Shown: positions 51,044 to 61,388 of the stretch, piece by piece
How positions within the stretch are numbered: the stretch's first letter is position 1
Layout of the letters: every line of letters starts with the position of its first letter
Source of the DNA: Jaminaea rosea
Taxonomy: Eukaryota; Basidiomycota; Exobasidiomycetes; Microstromatales
Length of the DNA stretch: 64,000 nt
Assembly: GCF_003144245.1 (NCBI RefSeq)
Contig: NW_020289989.1
Span: forward strand, 186,001 to 250,000
Reading direction: 5' to 3'
Program-made: the position numbers and the translations under genes
Notes under the pieces: generated by a model
Told to the model about the DNA's origin: nothing
What the model saw: the letters and a program-made list of their open reading frames with translations, nothing else
Databases searched by the model: none

Positions 51044-53062
51044 CGTAAATAGCCGCCATTCTCAGGCTATGTTTGATGCTTTGAGATGCTTCTCGTAGAC
51101 CCTCTCGAAATCTACATATTTGATTTGACGTCAAGCAGCAGCGCAGAGCTTCAAAGGTTGTCTGTAAGCGATCCTCATGCTGTACAACCCCATCCCGCGA
51201 TCCCGTCGTGTTGAAGAGAACGGCTCCGCCACATTGAGAATGAACATCACTGGCCCCTAGGAAGAAGATATCGGACAGGCATCTGCATGATGGACGAAGA
51301 GGCAGAACCGGGAGACTCGAAAGCAAGGCGGGCGGCGCGGTGATGCTAGCAAGCAAGCATGATAGCTGTATGATACCATCGGTCTTGCCCTTCGAAGCCG
51401 CCACACACAAGAAAGCATAGCGTGTGTCGGCGACTTACGGTGGGGGCCAGCCGGCTGCGAATGTGAGACGTCTGGAGACTTGAAGTCTGTACGGATGGTC
51501 GCTGAAGCAAGCACCCCCTCCTCCTTTGTGACGTTGCCGTCAGTACCCGTCGAGCGTGAAGATGCTCATGACTCTTTCCTGCATCCGCTCGTCCTCGCCC
51601 GCGAGGTATTCTCCACGTCCGCGTCACCCGTCGCACAGAATGCCTATGATGACCCCATTTGTAACGCAGTGTGCCGCGATCGTTCTATGTTGTCAAATCA
51701 ATCTATCCCGCCCTAGACTTCTTCATTTGTCCGATTCAACATCTGTCACTGATGCTCAGAGCCATGCAGTCGATCGTAACACAAGGACTAGTCGATGTTG
51801 ACGTCGAGCTCTGGTATCTGGCTGTGGCAAGGAGCCCAGGTCGATTGGAACACCCGCGAATTTCATCTGTTCCGAGGCACGCTGTAGCTCAAATGCGATT
51901 CTTTGCGTGGGACTTCAGCGGCCCAACAGGTCGGTTGCATGGCGTCCAACAGCCATCCGACGGCACCCATTGACACAAACTCTCTCAGCCTTGGCCGTCC
52001 AGAATCAGCAGTTGCTGCAATTCCTGGCTCCGGTCCATTTGAGCTGGCACTTGAAGTCTTGGCTCCTCTGACTGCTTGTAGTACATCAGGTCATTACGGC
52101 TCCGACTTCCCTCATTCACCTGATCGTTAGGCGAATGAGGGAGATGGTGTCGAGAGGTGCTTTGTTGCGATAAGGTGCCATCAGGCAGAGATACCGGGCC
52201 GCTCAGAAGTTTCAGCAGCGACGTTACCTTCGCTCCTGATCTTGCAGGTCCCCTGAAAAGAAGCGAGACACTGTGCAGAACTACCAGCATCCGCTTGATC
52301 ATCACGACTGCCTGGTGTCGACCATGAGGCCGTTGAGCGGCTTCATGCAGCCGTGCGGTCCTGTTCAGGGGCTCGACGTTGTAGCAAGGTAGCAGGTGTG
52401 TATCCAAACTTCTGGCGTAAAGCACGAGCTCGAATGATGTTTGCCTGGTGATTCTTGCCTGCGAGAGGCTGGCTCTCTTCGCAGTTCTGGAGTACATGGT
52501 ATTCTCTGCGCCTCTACACGAGCTTGGGATCAGATGGTGGGCGCCTCAATGAATGACTGGAAAAGCCTGATCGAGCGGCCCTTGAGTCGGACAGCGTCAG
52601 CGAAAGCTGAGAGCTCGCGCTGATGTCGGAGTATCCTCCCATGCCTTTCGTCTCCCCTAATGGGCTTCGTCAGGACCTTCAGAGGGGAGCAAGCCTCGCC
52701 AGCCTCTCGAACCCTTCGTCGTCCTTCGAGGCCCGGCGAAGAAGCGAATTGCCGAACGCGACGCAGGAAAGGGAGATGAAGGCCCGTTGGTATCGAGGAT
52801 TGCGATGGGCTTGGTGACCGGCGACGGCGGGGCGGTGACGAGGGTAAGGGTGGGTGGTGGCCGAACGCAGGCACAGGCACCAGGCCAGTCTTGAACTATG
52901 CGCGCACGGACCAGCAAAATTGAAACTCCGTCCCGCGCGGGGCGGAACCGCACGACGCGCCTGCAACTTCTCACCATCGCCGATACGGGGGGGCCTGATA
53001 CGACATCAGATATCGCCTCCCTCAGCTAAAAAAGAACGCAAACAAACACCGTCACCAGCAAA
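51044..53062. other. Right part of accessory island, no confident gene
   Basis: About 2 kb. ORFs on both strands are short or overlap one another (for example 51985-52497 minus), and none has splice continuity or a recognisable motif. No repeats or element ends were identified. Confidence 0.5.
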
Positions 53063-53179
53063 AGGGCGAGGCCGGATTCGAACCGACGGCTTCTGGTAAC
53101 TTAAAACAGCTGATTTCCATCGAGAAACGATCGAGAAAGGCGCCGAAGACCAGCTGTCTAACCACTGACGTACACGCCC
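53063..53179 (-). tRNA. tRNA-Arg (anticodon TCG) with an intron of about 44 nt
   Basis: On the minus strand: acceptor GGGCGTG pairs with CTCGCCC (one U-U mismatch); D arm GTC/GAC with AGTGGTTA loop; anticodon stem CTGGT/ACCAG with loop C-T-TCG-G then intron; T arm GTCGG-TTCGAAT-CCGGC. A TTTT run directly follows the 3' end, as expected for Pol III. The intron sits after position 37, the normal eukaryotic site. The anticodon reads CGA/CGN. The acceptor mismatch and weak position 10-25 pair lower certainty slightly. Confidence 0.85.
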
Positions 53180-54008
53180 ATTCCGAGGTTTTTTGGAGCA
53201 GCTGAAGGTTGGAAAACATACACAAAGGCAGGCCGCAGATCCTCCAAGTTGTTTCATGTCATTTGGTTCTGTCCTCGCCGAGTGGCAGCGATTTGAAGTT
53301 GACCCTCCCAAACGCGTCTTTCGGACCTACGTCAAGGCCTAGACTGGACATTCGGGGACGCTCTGAGAGCTCTCCGGCGCTCGGGAGGATCACATGCGCT
53401 GACCGGCTCTCGCACGAAAACCTCATCACTTGCGCTGAGTCCTCCATTGTTCTGTACCGGAGGCAAAGAGAAGCGACCATCTGTAGCCGTTCTTCCCGCG
53501 AAGTGGCTCTCGATTCAAAATGTCTTTGACCGGCCGAAGCCCATCACAACATGATTGTGACCATCTTCAACGAGAAGTTGCATGCCAAACGTGAGCTACC
53601 TGTGATGCTTGACTTGCGGATACACCGCCGGTCGAAGAAGAAGGAGGTAGGGTCTACCACTCACACTTCCGAGTGACGTCAAGACGTCAATTTTCACTCT
53701 TTCGACCTCATTTTGGCACGAGCTTGTAGCCTTGGACAGCCGCTACGACCCCTATCAAGTGCTCGAGGGCCACTGAATTCTGTCGTTGTGTCGCTTTGTA
53801 CATCGCCGTACTCCCCTCACTCGCCCAGCCCGTTGACCCGCCTTCACTTCTTCCTTCGCCGGCCAAACGCGTGACCACGTGGCACAGGGCGGCACTAATT
53901 TTGTGCCCGCCCGTGCTCGCGCGCACGGGCTCCCACGCATTGGCGGATGTCTCACACAAGGATTCCCACCACTCAACTTCTACCTCTTCGTTGCCGCTTC
54001 TTGGCGCC
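53180..54008. other. Intergenic region between tRNA-Arg and the four-TM gene
   Basis: About 830 bp with no coherent ORF or repeat recognised. It contains the promoter of the 54,009 gene. Confidence 0.5.
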
Positions 54009-54806
54009 ATGTCCTCCTCGCGCCTGTATGTCAACCTCTACAAGCAGGCCAAGTACCTAGTACTCGGGAGCGCTTGCCTGTATGTTACACGGACCGACTT
54101 GGCATTGCGAGATGTGGGACTTGTACACTCGGTGCGACCCTCGATGCTTGGATGGAAGACGCAGGCGACGTTGGCAATCGCGGGCGGATGCCTCGCGCTC
54201 TCGATTGGATTGTTCGCTGCGGTGATGGTGTTGAGTGGGCGGGGGGCTGTGGAAAGAGGCAAGGTGAGGGGGCGGGAGCAGAGACATGCAAAACTCGATG
54301 CAATACTGACGCCACGCACGCACGTAGCCCGACTCATGGCAAGGCAACAAGACACTTCGCACGCTGGTACCGCTCCTTTCGCTCGCGCTCGTCGTGGGCT
54401 TTCCGGCTCTGGTCATCGCACTCAGTCCGCTGTGCAGGTGAGTCCCATGCCTTCTCGACGCTCGACGCACGCTGACCCGCCCCACAGTCCTCCATTCCCT
54501 TCACTCCTGGCATCGCCGACACTCGCGGCCAATCGCCTGGCCCTGTACACTACGCAGCGCCCATACAGCTTCTCCGCTTCGCCCTCGGCGATGTGCGCCA
54601 TCTCCAAGGACTCGACGAATCCTCTCCTCTGCTCGCCCACGCACATCTCTGCGCCGTGGGCTTGGTTCGTGGCGATCGTGGGGGCGGCAGGCGTCTATCA
54701 GATCGTGCTGGGTGCAGTCGGACTCGTGGGCGTCTTTGTGGGCGCGCCGGTCAGCCTGCGTGGCCAACGCGGCGGCGAGCGCAGCGAGGATAGAAAGGCG
54801 AGGTAG
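54009..54806 (+). CDS. Small four-TM membrane protein, unknown family
   Basis: Exons 54009-54263, 54328-54437 and 54488-54806 (227 residues). Splicing restores a third membrane helix (LRTLVPLLSLALVVGFPALV) that is out of frame in the unspliced reading. Helices: possibly residues 15-30 (YLVLGSACLYV), about 50-78 (ATLAIAGGCLALSIGLFAAV), about 92-118, and near the C-terminus (WAWFVAIVGAAGVYQIVLGA). A Cys-containing hydrophilic loop separates the third and fourth. The last intron is only 50 nt with GCTGACC and CCCCACAG. The topology recalls tetraspan or claudin-like fungal proteins, but no family signature was seen. It is tail-to-tail with GPI13, 99 bp apart. Confidence 0.65.
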   Translation: MSSSRLYVNLYKQAKYLVLGSACLYVTRTDLALRDVGLVHSVRPSMLGWKTQATLAIAGGCLALSIGLFAAVMVLSGRGAVERGKVRGREQRHAKLDAILTPRTHVARLMARQQDTSHAGTAPFARARRGLSGSGHRTQSAVQVSPMPSRRSTHADPPHSPPFPSLLASPTLAANRLALYTTQRPYSFSASPSAMCAISKDSTNPLLCSPTHISAPWAWFVAIVGAAGVYQIVLGAVGLVGVFVGAPVSLRGQRGGERSEDRKAR

Positions 54807-54905
54807 CCGCCAAGACAGCGATGAATGAAAGCCAGCGCGGCACTCGCACAAGTAACTCTAGACTCTACTAATGCAGTTTTCATTCAGTCGCGCGCGCGCC
54901 GCGCT

Positions 54906-57900
54906 CTACTCAAACTCACTCCCCACCGCAGCGGCCACCTTTCCCGCAACGGTTGCCCACCCCGCCACGCCGAGCAGCGCCACCCCAACGATGTCCAGCA
55001 GAGCTAGCGAGCAGGCAGCAAGCATGTAGCGAGGCGCCCAGACCTTGAACAGCATCAGGTGTCGGCGGAAATGAGCGGCAAACAGCGCCGAGCTCGTCGC
55101 GACAATGAGCGAGGCCAGGCTCAGCCTCACGAGCGTTGCAAGCAGCGAGGTGCGCAACGTGGACATCGCGCCGCCCCCTTCTCCACCGGGTGTGCGTCGC
55201 GGTTTCGGCGCGAGGTTCCAAGCAATAAGGAGCGAAGCGGCCAGGGCGGGCCAGATTGCCGTTGAGCCAAACGAGTTGAGGCCGACAAGAATAGGCGCCC
55301 ATGGATAGACGACCGTCGACGCCCCCACAAACGCGGTCCGCCACTGAATCGAGAGGAACGTCGCCTGGTGTCCTGTGCTAAAGAAGAGGGTGTGACCGAG
55401 GAGATGAATGGTGGCCGCCTCCAGTGGAGCCGGAGCTTGCACGTCTTGCCCTCGTGTGGCGGCAGCGACATCCCGCTCCGCATCGCCCGCCTCGGCGAGG
55501 GCCAGCACGGCAAAGAAGCTCGCAGCAAGGGCTAGCTGGCCGGCCGGCGGCGTGAGGAGCCAGAGCAGTGAGAACACGAGCGAGACCAGGAGCAGGTACG
55601 AAGAGCCAAAGACGTTGCTGAAACCGAGGACTTGCAGGCGGCGAGGTTCGGTCGCACCCTCTGCACGCGCGTTGCCAACGTCCTTGACCTCGAGACAGAG
55701 TGGCGCAAACAGCCAAACCGCCGTGCCCACCACGATCAGCAGCGCGTAGTCTGCTCGCGCAACTAGATTCTTGCCCCACTGCACGGCACTTTGCGCGTCC
55801 AGCCCCTCCCCTACCCAGTCCACCGCCCACCATCCCGTCCCAAGCATCAGGGAAGGTCGAAGGATCCAGTCGGTCCAGAAGCGCGCAAGGCCCGTGTCGC
55901 TGCGTGATTGAGCGAGGCTGCGGATGAGGAGGCGGGGCAATAGAGCCGTCGCCAGGAGGTAGCTGCCCGCGAGCGTGGCGATTGGTCCGACCCAGGCGCG
56001 AGTAGAGTCCGAGGCAAGCAGCGTCGAGAGAGGGATGAGATGGAAGAACGGGCCCCGCTCGCTCGAGCACGTCGGCGCTTGCTCTTCGCGGCACACGCCG
56101 AGCGAATGTGAGGCGCGGACAGCGAGGGCTGCCAGGATGAGGAGGATAGGGATTCGCACAGCCCCGCGTGCGCCCACTGCCTGGACACCTGCTTCTTGCG
56201 ACGCGGCGAGGCGCGAAGCTGCTGCCCACCCGTTCCAAGCTCGGTACAGCAGTATGGCAGTGAGGAGGGAATGCACCACAGTGTCCTCCCACACGGTGAG
56301 GCTGTTGGACGCAAAGAGACTTGCGTGAATGAGCACCGGAGCCAGAAGCGGGGCTTCGTGGCGCAGAAGCGCAGCCCAGCGACTTGGTGATCGCGCTGTT
56401 GCGCCCGTCGTACGCGCCTGAACCTCCCGCGCCTCACTCCCCTCGTCCCCAATACGCGCAGTGAGGGCGCCTACCTGACCTCCGATTGTGGCGCCAGCCA
56501 GCGCTACGTCGCTCCACGCGAGCCCTTCAGCCATTTTCGCCAGTCCCACGGACGCAACGCCCGCCACCACCACGCCAGCCATAGCCCCGACAGCTGCCGC
56601 TTTGAGCGTTTCTCTCGCCAGCCTCACGGTAGTCATTCTCTTCTCGTCTGTCCTTCCTCCCCCGCTCGTCAGACCAATCAACTTGAGCAGCACGCCCATG
56701 CTCAGCAGCAGGGACGCCGCACCTGCGCCCATCTTCGCGGCATTGAACTGCGCCCACACCCCACGCGCACGATGCATCGCCAGGCGAGTGAAACGCTGAT
56801 ACGCAACGAGGGCAGAGCGGCGAGTCTGCGCGCCCGGCTGACGTTGATACGCCGCATCCGCCTTGAGTGCCTGCAGCCAATGCTCGTCCAGCTCGGCGTC
56901 GAAAGCGCGCAGTTCTCGACCGGCGCTCTCATCGCGGAGATACCGCCTGACTTGCCGCGCATTGATACGTAGCGCACGCAGCAGGCCTTCACCCCCCTGC
57001 TGCGCAAAGAGCTCCGGGATCACGCTGCCTAGATTGCCGTACGGCGGACTCGCTCCGAGTAGCAGCGCGAGAGAGGGCACCAGGTCCGTTTGTGGGACGG
57101 AGCGATGCGATCCTTCGAGTGGGCTGAAAGGCGTGTGACTTGGCGGTCCGTACCTCTCCTCGTGCTCTGCGGCCGCGTGCAATGCCGCGATGTCGCCCTC
57201 AAACTCTCCCGACTTCTTGCTCTCTCGCGGCGAGTACACCCACAACGCAGCGCCCACTTCGAGCTCCCCCTCCCCACCGTGATCTCCCGTCGCATCCATG
57301 CCATGATCACCCGCCAGGATCAGCAAGGCATCCTCGGGCAGACGCTCCACCACGTCTCTCAGCAGCGCATTCATCTCCTGCAGCTTGGCCGTCATCGCGC
57401 TGTGCGAGGGGGTATGGCGGTGTCCCACATGATCGAGCCCGAGCGTGTGGGCGACGACGAGGTTCCAATCTGCGCTCTTATCGTCGAGCAGCGGCAGCAG
57501 TTTCTCCTTCACTCCCGTGTCCACGCTGTGAAGATCCTCCACGTTGAACGAATCCATCCCCCACGTCATCCCCGCGTCGAAAGCGCCCGGATAGACCTTG
57601 AGCCACGTCTCGTCACCCATAAAGGCGAACGTGGCGTTCCTGCCCCCGCTTCTTCTCTGCACCGCGTGCTGATACTGTGCAAGCCAATTGTCCTCCCCAA
57701 TCGCCTCGGCGCCAAAGTTGGAGCCGGCGTCGATGAATGTGGGGAGCGAGCCCGTCGTGAGGCCCTTGAGCCGTTGCAGCGTAGTAGTGGGGGCGTCGCT
57801 GAGGAAGTGGGCGAGGAAGGAGCTGTCCCGCAGCGAGGAGGGCAGGGTGAAATGGCCTTGATAGAAGGGCTGAGCCACACTTGCGTTGTCCACCGCCGCC

Positions 57901-58445
57901 ACGAAATCGTATCGCAGTGCATCGATGATGAGGAATACTGCGCGTTCATGCGCGGCAGGAAGCGCGCACTCCCCTTCTCGCTCCCACTGCGAGTCCCACG
58001 ACCACAGATCAGCCTCTTCGTCCCGCTTGGGAGGGGCTGGACCAGTCATCCGATGGGATGGCGCCACATCACATCTCGTCACCCCAGTCACCTCCCGCCT
58101 TGTGAGGAGGAAGCCGCGCGTAAACAAGTAGAGCCCTGCGACATGGAATGCAGCGAGTGCTACGATTACGAGGGCCAAGAGGTGCCATGCTTGCTTCGAG
58201 ACCGACGGCAGATCCGAGCTACCGAATGCTTCTGCCCTCTTGCGCGCTTGTACAGAGGAGTGCGAGGAGTGCGAGGAGTGTGAGGAGTGAGAGGAGTGCG
58301 AAGAGTGGGAGGAAGAGCGGGGGCGTGGCTGAGGGTCCCCAGGCAGGGATGCCTGCTGTTGACGTTGCTGGAGCGCCGCGAGGGTGGGGGCTGGAGCCAG
58401 TCGCGATGGGCGTGCCGACGACGTGGCGTCGACATTGCCTGACAT
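54906..58445 (-). CDS. GPI13: GPI ethanolamine phosphate transferase 3 (GPI13/PIG-O)
   Basis: A single exon of 1,179 residues with ATG 58445 (MSGNVDATSS); the frame is open 17 codons further upstream but without an ATG. The N-terminal part has a short Ser/His repeat, then TM1. The luminal alkaline-phosphatase-like domain carries VFLIIDALRYDFV, FTLPSSLRDSSF, GDETWLKVYPGAF, VAHTLGLDHVGHR and ILAGDHGMDATGDHGG, whose Asp/His residues bind the metals. The C-terminal half has many TM helices. The ER enzyme adds ethanolamine phosphate to the third mannose of the GPI anchor, the link to protein. Length agrees with yeast Gpi13 plus a longer C-terminal membrane region. Confidence 0.95.
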   Translation of the reverse strand: MSGNVDATSSARPSRLAPAPTLAALQQRQQQASLPGDPQPRPRSSSHSSHSSHSSHSSHSSHSSVQARKRAEAFGSSDLPSVSKQAWHLLALVIVALAAFHVAGLYLFTRGFLLTRREVTGVTRCDVAPSHRMTGPAPPKRDEEADLWSWDSQWEREGECALPAAHERAVFLIIDALRYDFVAAVDNASVAQPFYQGHFTLPSSLRDSSFLAHFLSDAPTTTLQRLKGLTTGSLPTFIDAGSNFGAEAIGEDNWLAQYQHAVQRRSGGRNATFAFMGDETWLKVYPGAFDAGMTWGMDSFNVEDLHSVDTGVKEKLLPLLDDKSADWNLVVAHTLGLDHVGHRHTPSHSAMTAKLQEMNALLRDVVERLPEDALLILAGDHGMDATGDHGGEGELEVGAALWVYSPRESKKSGEFEGDIAALHAAAEHEERYGPPSHTPFSPLEGSHRSVPQTDLVPSLALLLGASPPYGNLGSVIPELFAQQGGEGLLRALRINARQVRRYLRDESAGRELRAFDAELDEHWLQALKADAAYQRQPGAQTRRSALVAYQRFTRLAMHRARGVWAQFNAAKMGAGAASLLLSMGVLLKLIGLTSGGGRTDEKRMTTVRLARETLKAAAVGAMAGVVVAGVASVGLAKMAEGLAWSDVALAGATIGGQVGALTARIGDEGSEAREVQARTTGATARSPSRWAALLRHEAPLLAPVLIHASLFASNSLTVWEDTVVHSLLTAILLYRAWNGWAAASRLAASQEAGVQAVGARGAVRIPILLILAALAVRASHSLGVCREEQAPTCSSERGPFFHLIPLSTLLASDSTRAWVGPIATLAGSYLLATALLPRLLIRSLAQSRSDTGLARFWTDWILRPSLMLGTGWWAVDWVGEGLDAQSAVQWGKNLVARADYALLIVVGTAVWLFAPLCLEVKDVGNARAEGATEPRRLQVLGFSNVFGSSYLLLVSLVFSLLWLLTPPAGQLALAASFFAVLALAEAGDAERDVAAATRGQDVQAPAPLEAATIHLLGHTLFFSTGHQATFLSIQWRTAFVGASTVVYPWAPILVGLNSFGSTAIWPALAASLLIAWNLAPKPRRTPGGEGGGAMSTLRTSLLATLVRLSLASLIVATSSALFAAHFRRHLMLFKVWAPRYMLAACSLALLDIVGVALLGVAGWATVAGKVAAAVGSEFE

Positions 58446-58701
58446 TGCGCAAAGTGAAGAGGAAAGGAGCGAGCGGCGAGCGAATGAATGCCACAAAGTC
58501 TCAGGAACAGGTCCGCCCTCTCAACTTCTTCCAGATGATCCCGCCGCTCCCGCGGTCCGACCTGTCCGTGCACGCGGCGTGGTGCGTGCGGCGTGTGGAG
58601 CAACACCACGTCCTCATCTTCACGCCTCGCAGTGCGGCAAGCACGTTTCTATCTCGATCTCATTGATATCATACACAGATGAATGGCGCGGCACGCTGCT
58701 T

Positions 58702-60276
58702 TCACGACACCTTGGCGCCTCCGTCTCCACGCCCCTCGACCACATTGAGCGCCAACCTGAGATTCCGCCTCGCCGTCTCCAAATCATCGAAATCGAGCGC
58801 CGAAATGGCAAACTTGGCGTAACGCTGTGCCGCTGACGTCTGGCGGGCGTCCAGAGACGTCGGAAGCGTGGGAGCTGCTGGTGCTGGCGGGGCTGGCGGG
58901 GCTGGCGGGGCAGAGGGAGTAGCGACGGCAGGTGGGAGGGGCGGAGCTGATGGTCCGGGTGAGGGAATAGGCTGCGTAGTTGACGGGGGCGCAGATGTCG
59001 TTCCTGCGTATGCTGATCCCGGGAAGCCATTCGGCGCTGCTCCTGCAGGCGGAGTGGGAGGAATCGGTAGCGGACGACCAGGCGCAGTCACCTGTCCCGG
59101 AATGGCGCTTCCCCTCGAGGTTGAAGAGGTGGCCGAAAGAGCCGGCGAGCCTGGCTGGCCTTGCATGGGTGGCAGCTGAAGATACGGCTGCTGCTGCGGG
59201 TGCTGAGGCGGACCGTTCGCACTACTCGTGCTCGCGCCGCTCGCGCCGGTGGATCCCCCCGTCAGCCCTCGCTCGAGTTGTGGGCGCAGCGGATGGCTAA
59301 AGTTGGGCGACGTCGACGAGGAGATCGAGGTGTTGGATCCCGATGCTGGGAGTGGCGGCGGCGGTGAGCCTGGCGTTTGGCTAGACGACGAGGGTGACCT
59401 CGACATCGCGGCGCCGGCGTCCAGAGACAGCCTCGAAGCTGCCCGCCTGCTCCTCGACGATGCATCCGCCTCGGCGCCGGGCGAGATGACCCTTGCCACC
59501 TCGTCACTCCTGAACGCATTGCCCTCGTCACCGCCCGAGCCGCCGCCCGCTCCCCCCAGCTCACTCGGCGCGGTCAGCTTGGCAATCTCCCTCGCCAGCA
59601 AATCGTCGTCCTCCTTCGCCTCACCCACCGCCTTCAACGCCTCCTGCTCCTCCTCCCTCTCCCTACGCTCCTGCTCAGGATCCCATCCCGGTGGCCCCGG
59701 ATCAGGCCTCCTCCCCTCTCGCAACGCCTTGAGAATCTCCGTCACCTTCCACTTTGCATACACTCGCTTTGAGGCAATCTCCTCGCTCGCTCCGGTGTTG
59801 AACAAGCCGAGCAGCTCCATAAAATTCGCAGCAGCCTGGAAAGCCATGGCAGTGCCCTTGCTCGCTTTGCCCGCTCGATCTTCATTGTCTGCCTTGGTGA
59901 AGACGGAGAGGGCAAAGTTCTCAACGTGGGCTGAGCCTACTTCGTCCGACGTAAATGCTTCGTTGGTCGCGAGGGCTGGTTTGATCTGTGCGCGGCGCGG
60001 ATGTCAGCTTTCAGCGACCATTGAGCTCGACCTCCTCGTCGCGCCACGCACCTCCTCAAGCTTGTCCATCATGGCGATGAGAAAGGGCATCCCCTGCGCA
60101 TCCTTTTGCGCCCCCGGCGTGGCGATGCCCTGCTGCGCGGCGTGATACAGGCACCAGTAGCTCACGATTGGGTCGGCGGATGCGAGCTCGCGATGATGCC
60201 GAATAAAGGGCGTCAGAGCTTTGAGACATGGTGGTGGTGTTGGGGTGGGCAGGGGGTTGAACAGCGGCGGGGCCAT
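58702..60276 (-). CDS. VTA1: VTA1 (LIP5), ESCRT-III/Vps4 activator
   Basis: Exons 60276-60052 and 59985-58702 (502 residues, phase 0). The N-terminal MIT-like domain comprises LKALTPFIRHHRELASADPI, YWCLYHAAQQGI and MMDKLEE, then after splicing IKPALATNEAFTSDEVGSAH, ANFMELLGLFN and ASKRVYAKWKVTEILKAL. A long Pro/Ser/Ala-rich linker follows. The C-terminal VSL domain (AAQRYAKFAISALDFDDLET, ARRNLRLAL) binds Vps4. The protein stimulates Vps4 ATPase in multivesicular-body formation. The linker is much longer than in yeast Vta1 (330 residues) and contains PPAPPAPP repeats. The motif array at 60501-61196 lies upstream of its start. Confidence 0.93.
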
Positions 60277-61388
60277 CTTGGAGCGGTATTGAAAGGACAG
60301 GAGGAAAGGAAGGAAAGCGACGGACATGCGGGCGGGCTGAGGTGGAGAACAACACTCCGACTGAGCGTCCGCTCAGCCACCCCATCCTCACAGAGAGACA
60401 GCATCGATCGGGCAACGGCGCAACAGCATCTTGCGTCGCGAGAATCAAAACATCATCCCTCGATGTTAGCGCAGGGAGCACGGCGAGAGCCAATCAGCGA
60501 CTTTCCTGACCAGAAGCGCGGGAGACCATCACCTTCTCAACCTGACGCAACGAATGCCAGGCCATCCCGTAGCAGTGGCACTTTCCTGACCGGAGTCGAA
60601 GCCTCAACCTAGCCCAGCAGCAGATGAAGCTTGCCACCTTGCTGCGGGCAAGCCACGGTAACTTTCCTGACCCGAGCGAGGAACATTGCTACCCAAGCCT
60701 CCATCGGGCAGGGCGCCTGACTCTACTTTCCGGACCAGAAGGCACGCAAAGCAGCGCTACACTCAGCTGACGCTGGGTCATGAGGCCAAGGCAAAGCGCT
60801 TTCCCAATCCAAAGTCAGGAACACCACGCCACGCCTGCGCCCACCACCTCGGAACCTGGGTCTCTTTCCTGACCCTTACCCCCGCTCGCTAGTCCTGCTC
60901 CTCAGCCAAAGGCCAAGAGCACTTTCCTGTCCCTGACCACAAGCCATCACCCAGCTAGAGCTGCGGTAGGGCGACTTGCCTACCCTAAAGACTACAATCA
61001 AGTCAGTCACCAAGCATATCCGTAGCAGCGCTTTCCTAACCCTGAAGGGTGAACGCCTTTGGACTGGACGGAGGAGGCGAGCACTTTCCTGACCAAGATG
61101 TGCCCGCACAGAAAGCCAGATTCAGAGGTGGAGAAGGAGCGTGTTGGAAGCCTTCTTCTGCCCCCGAGGTGAGGTGACTGGCCCCCTTTCCTGACCGGAA
61201 ATTGCTGGTGGCGGGCAAGGGATTGACCGCCAGGTGGCCCTACATCGCGATTGGATCACGTCTCGGGCCGCTCAGACGTCTCGGACTCATTGACGCGCAT
61301 CTCACAGCCACCAGCCCCTTGTGACCGACGAGATAATGCAATGGTATATCGAGAGCACTGCGCGCGTCAATCACGCGCATCGCGCCCC
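60277..61388. other. VTA1 upstream region, non-coding, with motif array
   Basis: About 1.1 kb between the VTA1 start and the 3' end of the next minus-strand gene. Short ORFs are incoherent. The section 60501-61196 carries an interspersed 11-mer array (separate entry). Confidence 0.6.
60501..61196 (+). repeat. Interspersed array of the 11-mer CTTTCCTGACC (6 exact, 5 near copies)
   Basis: Exact copies start at 60501, 60581, 60662, 60864, 61084 and 61186. Near copies start at 60726 (CTTTCCGGACC), 60799 (CTTTCCCAATCC), 60922 (CTTTCCTGTCC), 60975 (CTTGCCTACCC) and 61031 (CTTTCCTAACC). Start-to-start spacing is 51-102 bp (80, 81, 64, 73, 65, 58, 53, 56, 53, 102). Most are preceded by [CGA]A or G. 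The spacers are not alike by eye. All copies are in one orientation. On the VTA1 strand the motif reads GGTCAGGAAAG. Confidence 0.9.

Noticed and set aside
40594-53062. Transposon or integrated virus as the source of the island
   Set aside because: No transposase, reverse transcriptase, integrase, capsid gene, terminal repeat or target-site duplication was recognised; the HNH-like motif alone is not enough.
53063-53179. tRNA-Glu (anticodon TTC) reading of the anticodon loop
   Set aside because: Counting from the D arm and the CTGGT/ACCAG stem places TCG, not TTC, at positions 34-36.
57090-58283. 397-codon plus-strand ORF opposite GPI13
   Set aside because: It is fully antisense to a strongly conserved catalytic domain; its composition is what the reverse complement of that coding sequence gives.
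58446-58496. Upstream start for GPI13
   Set aside because: The extra 17 codons begin with TTG, not ATG; the first ATG is at 58445.
60501-61196. CRISPR array
   Set aside because: The shared motif is only 11 bp, inexact in half the copies, spacing is uneven, and the genome is fungal.
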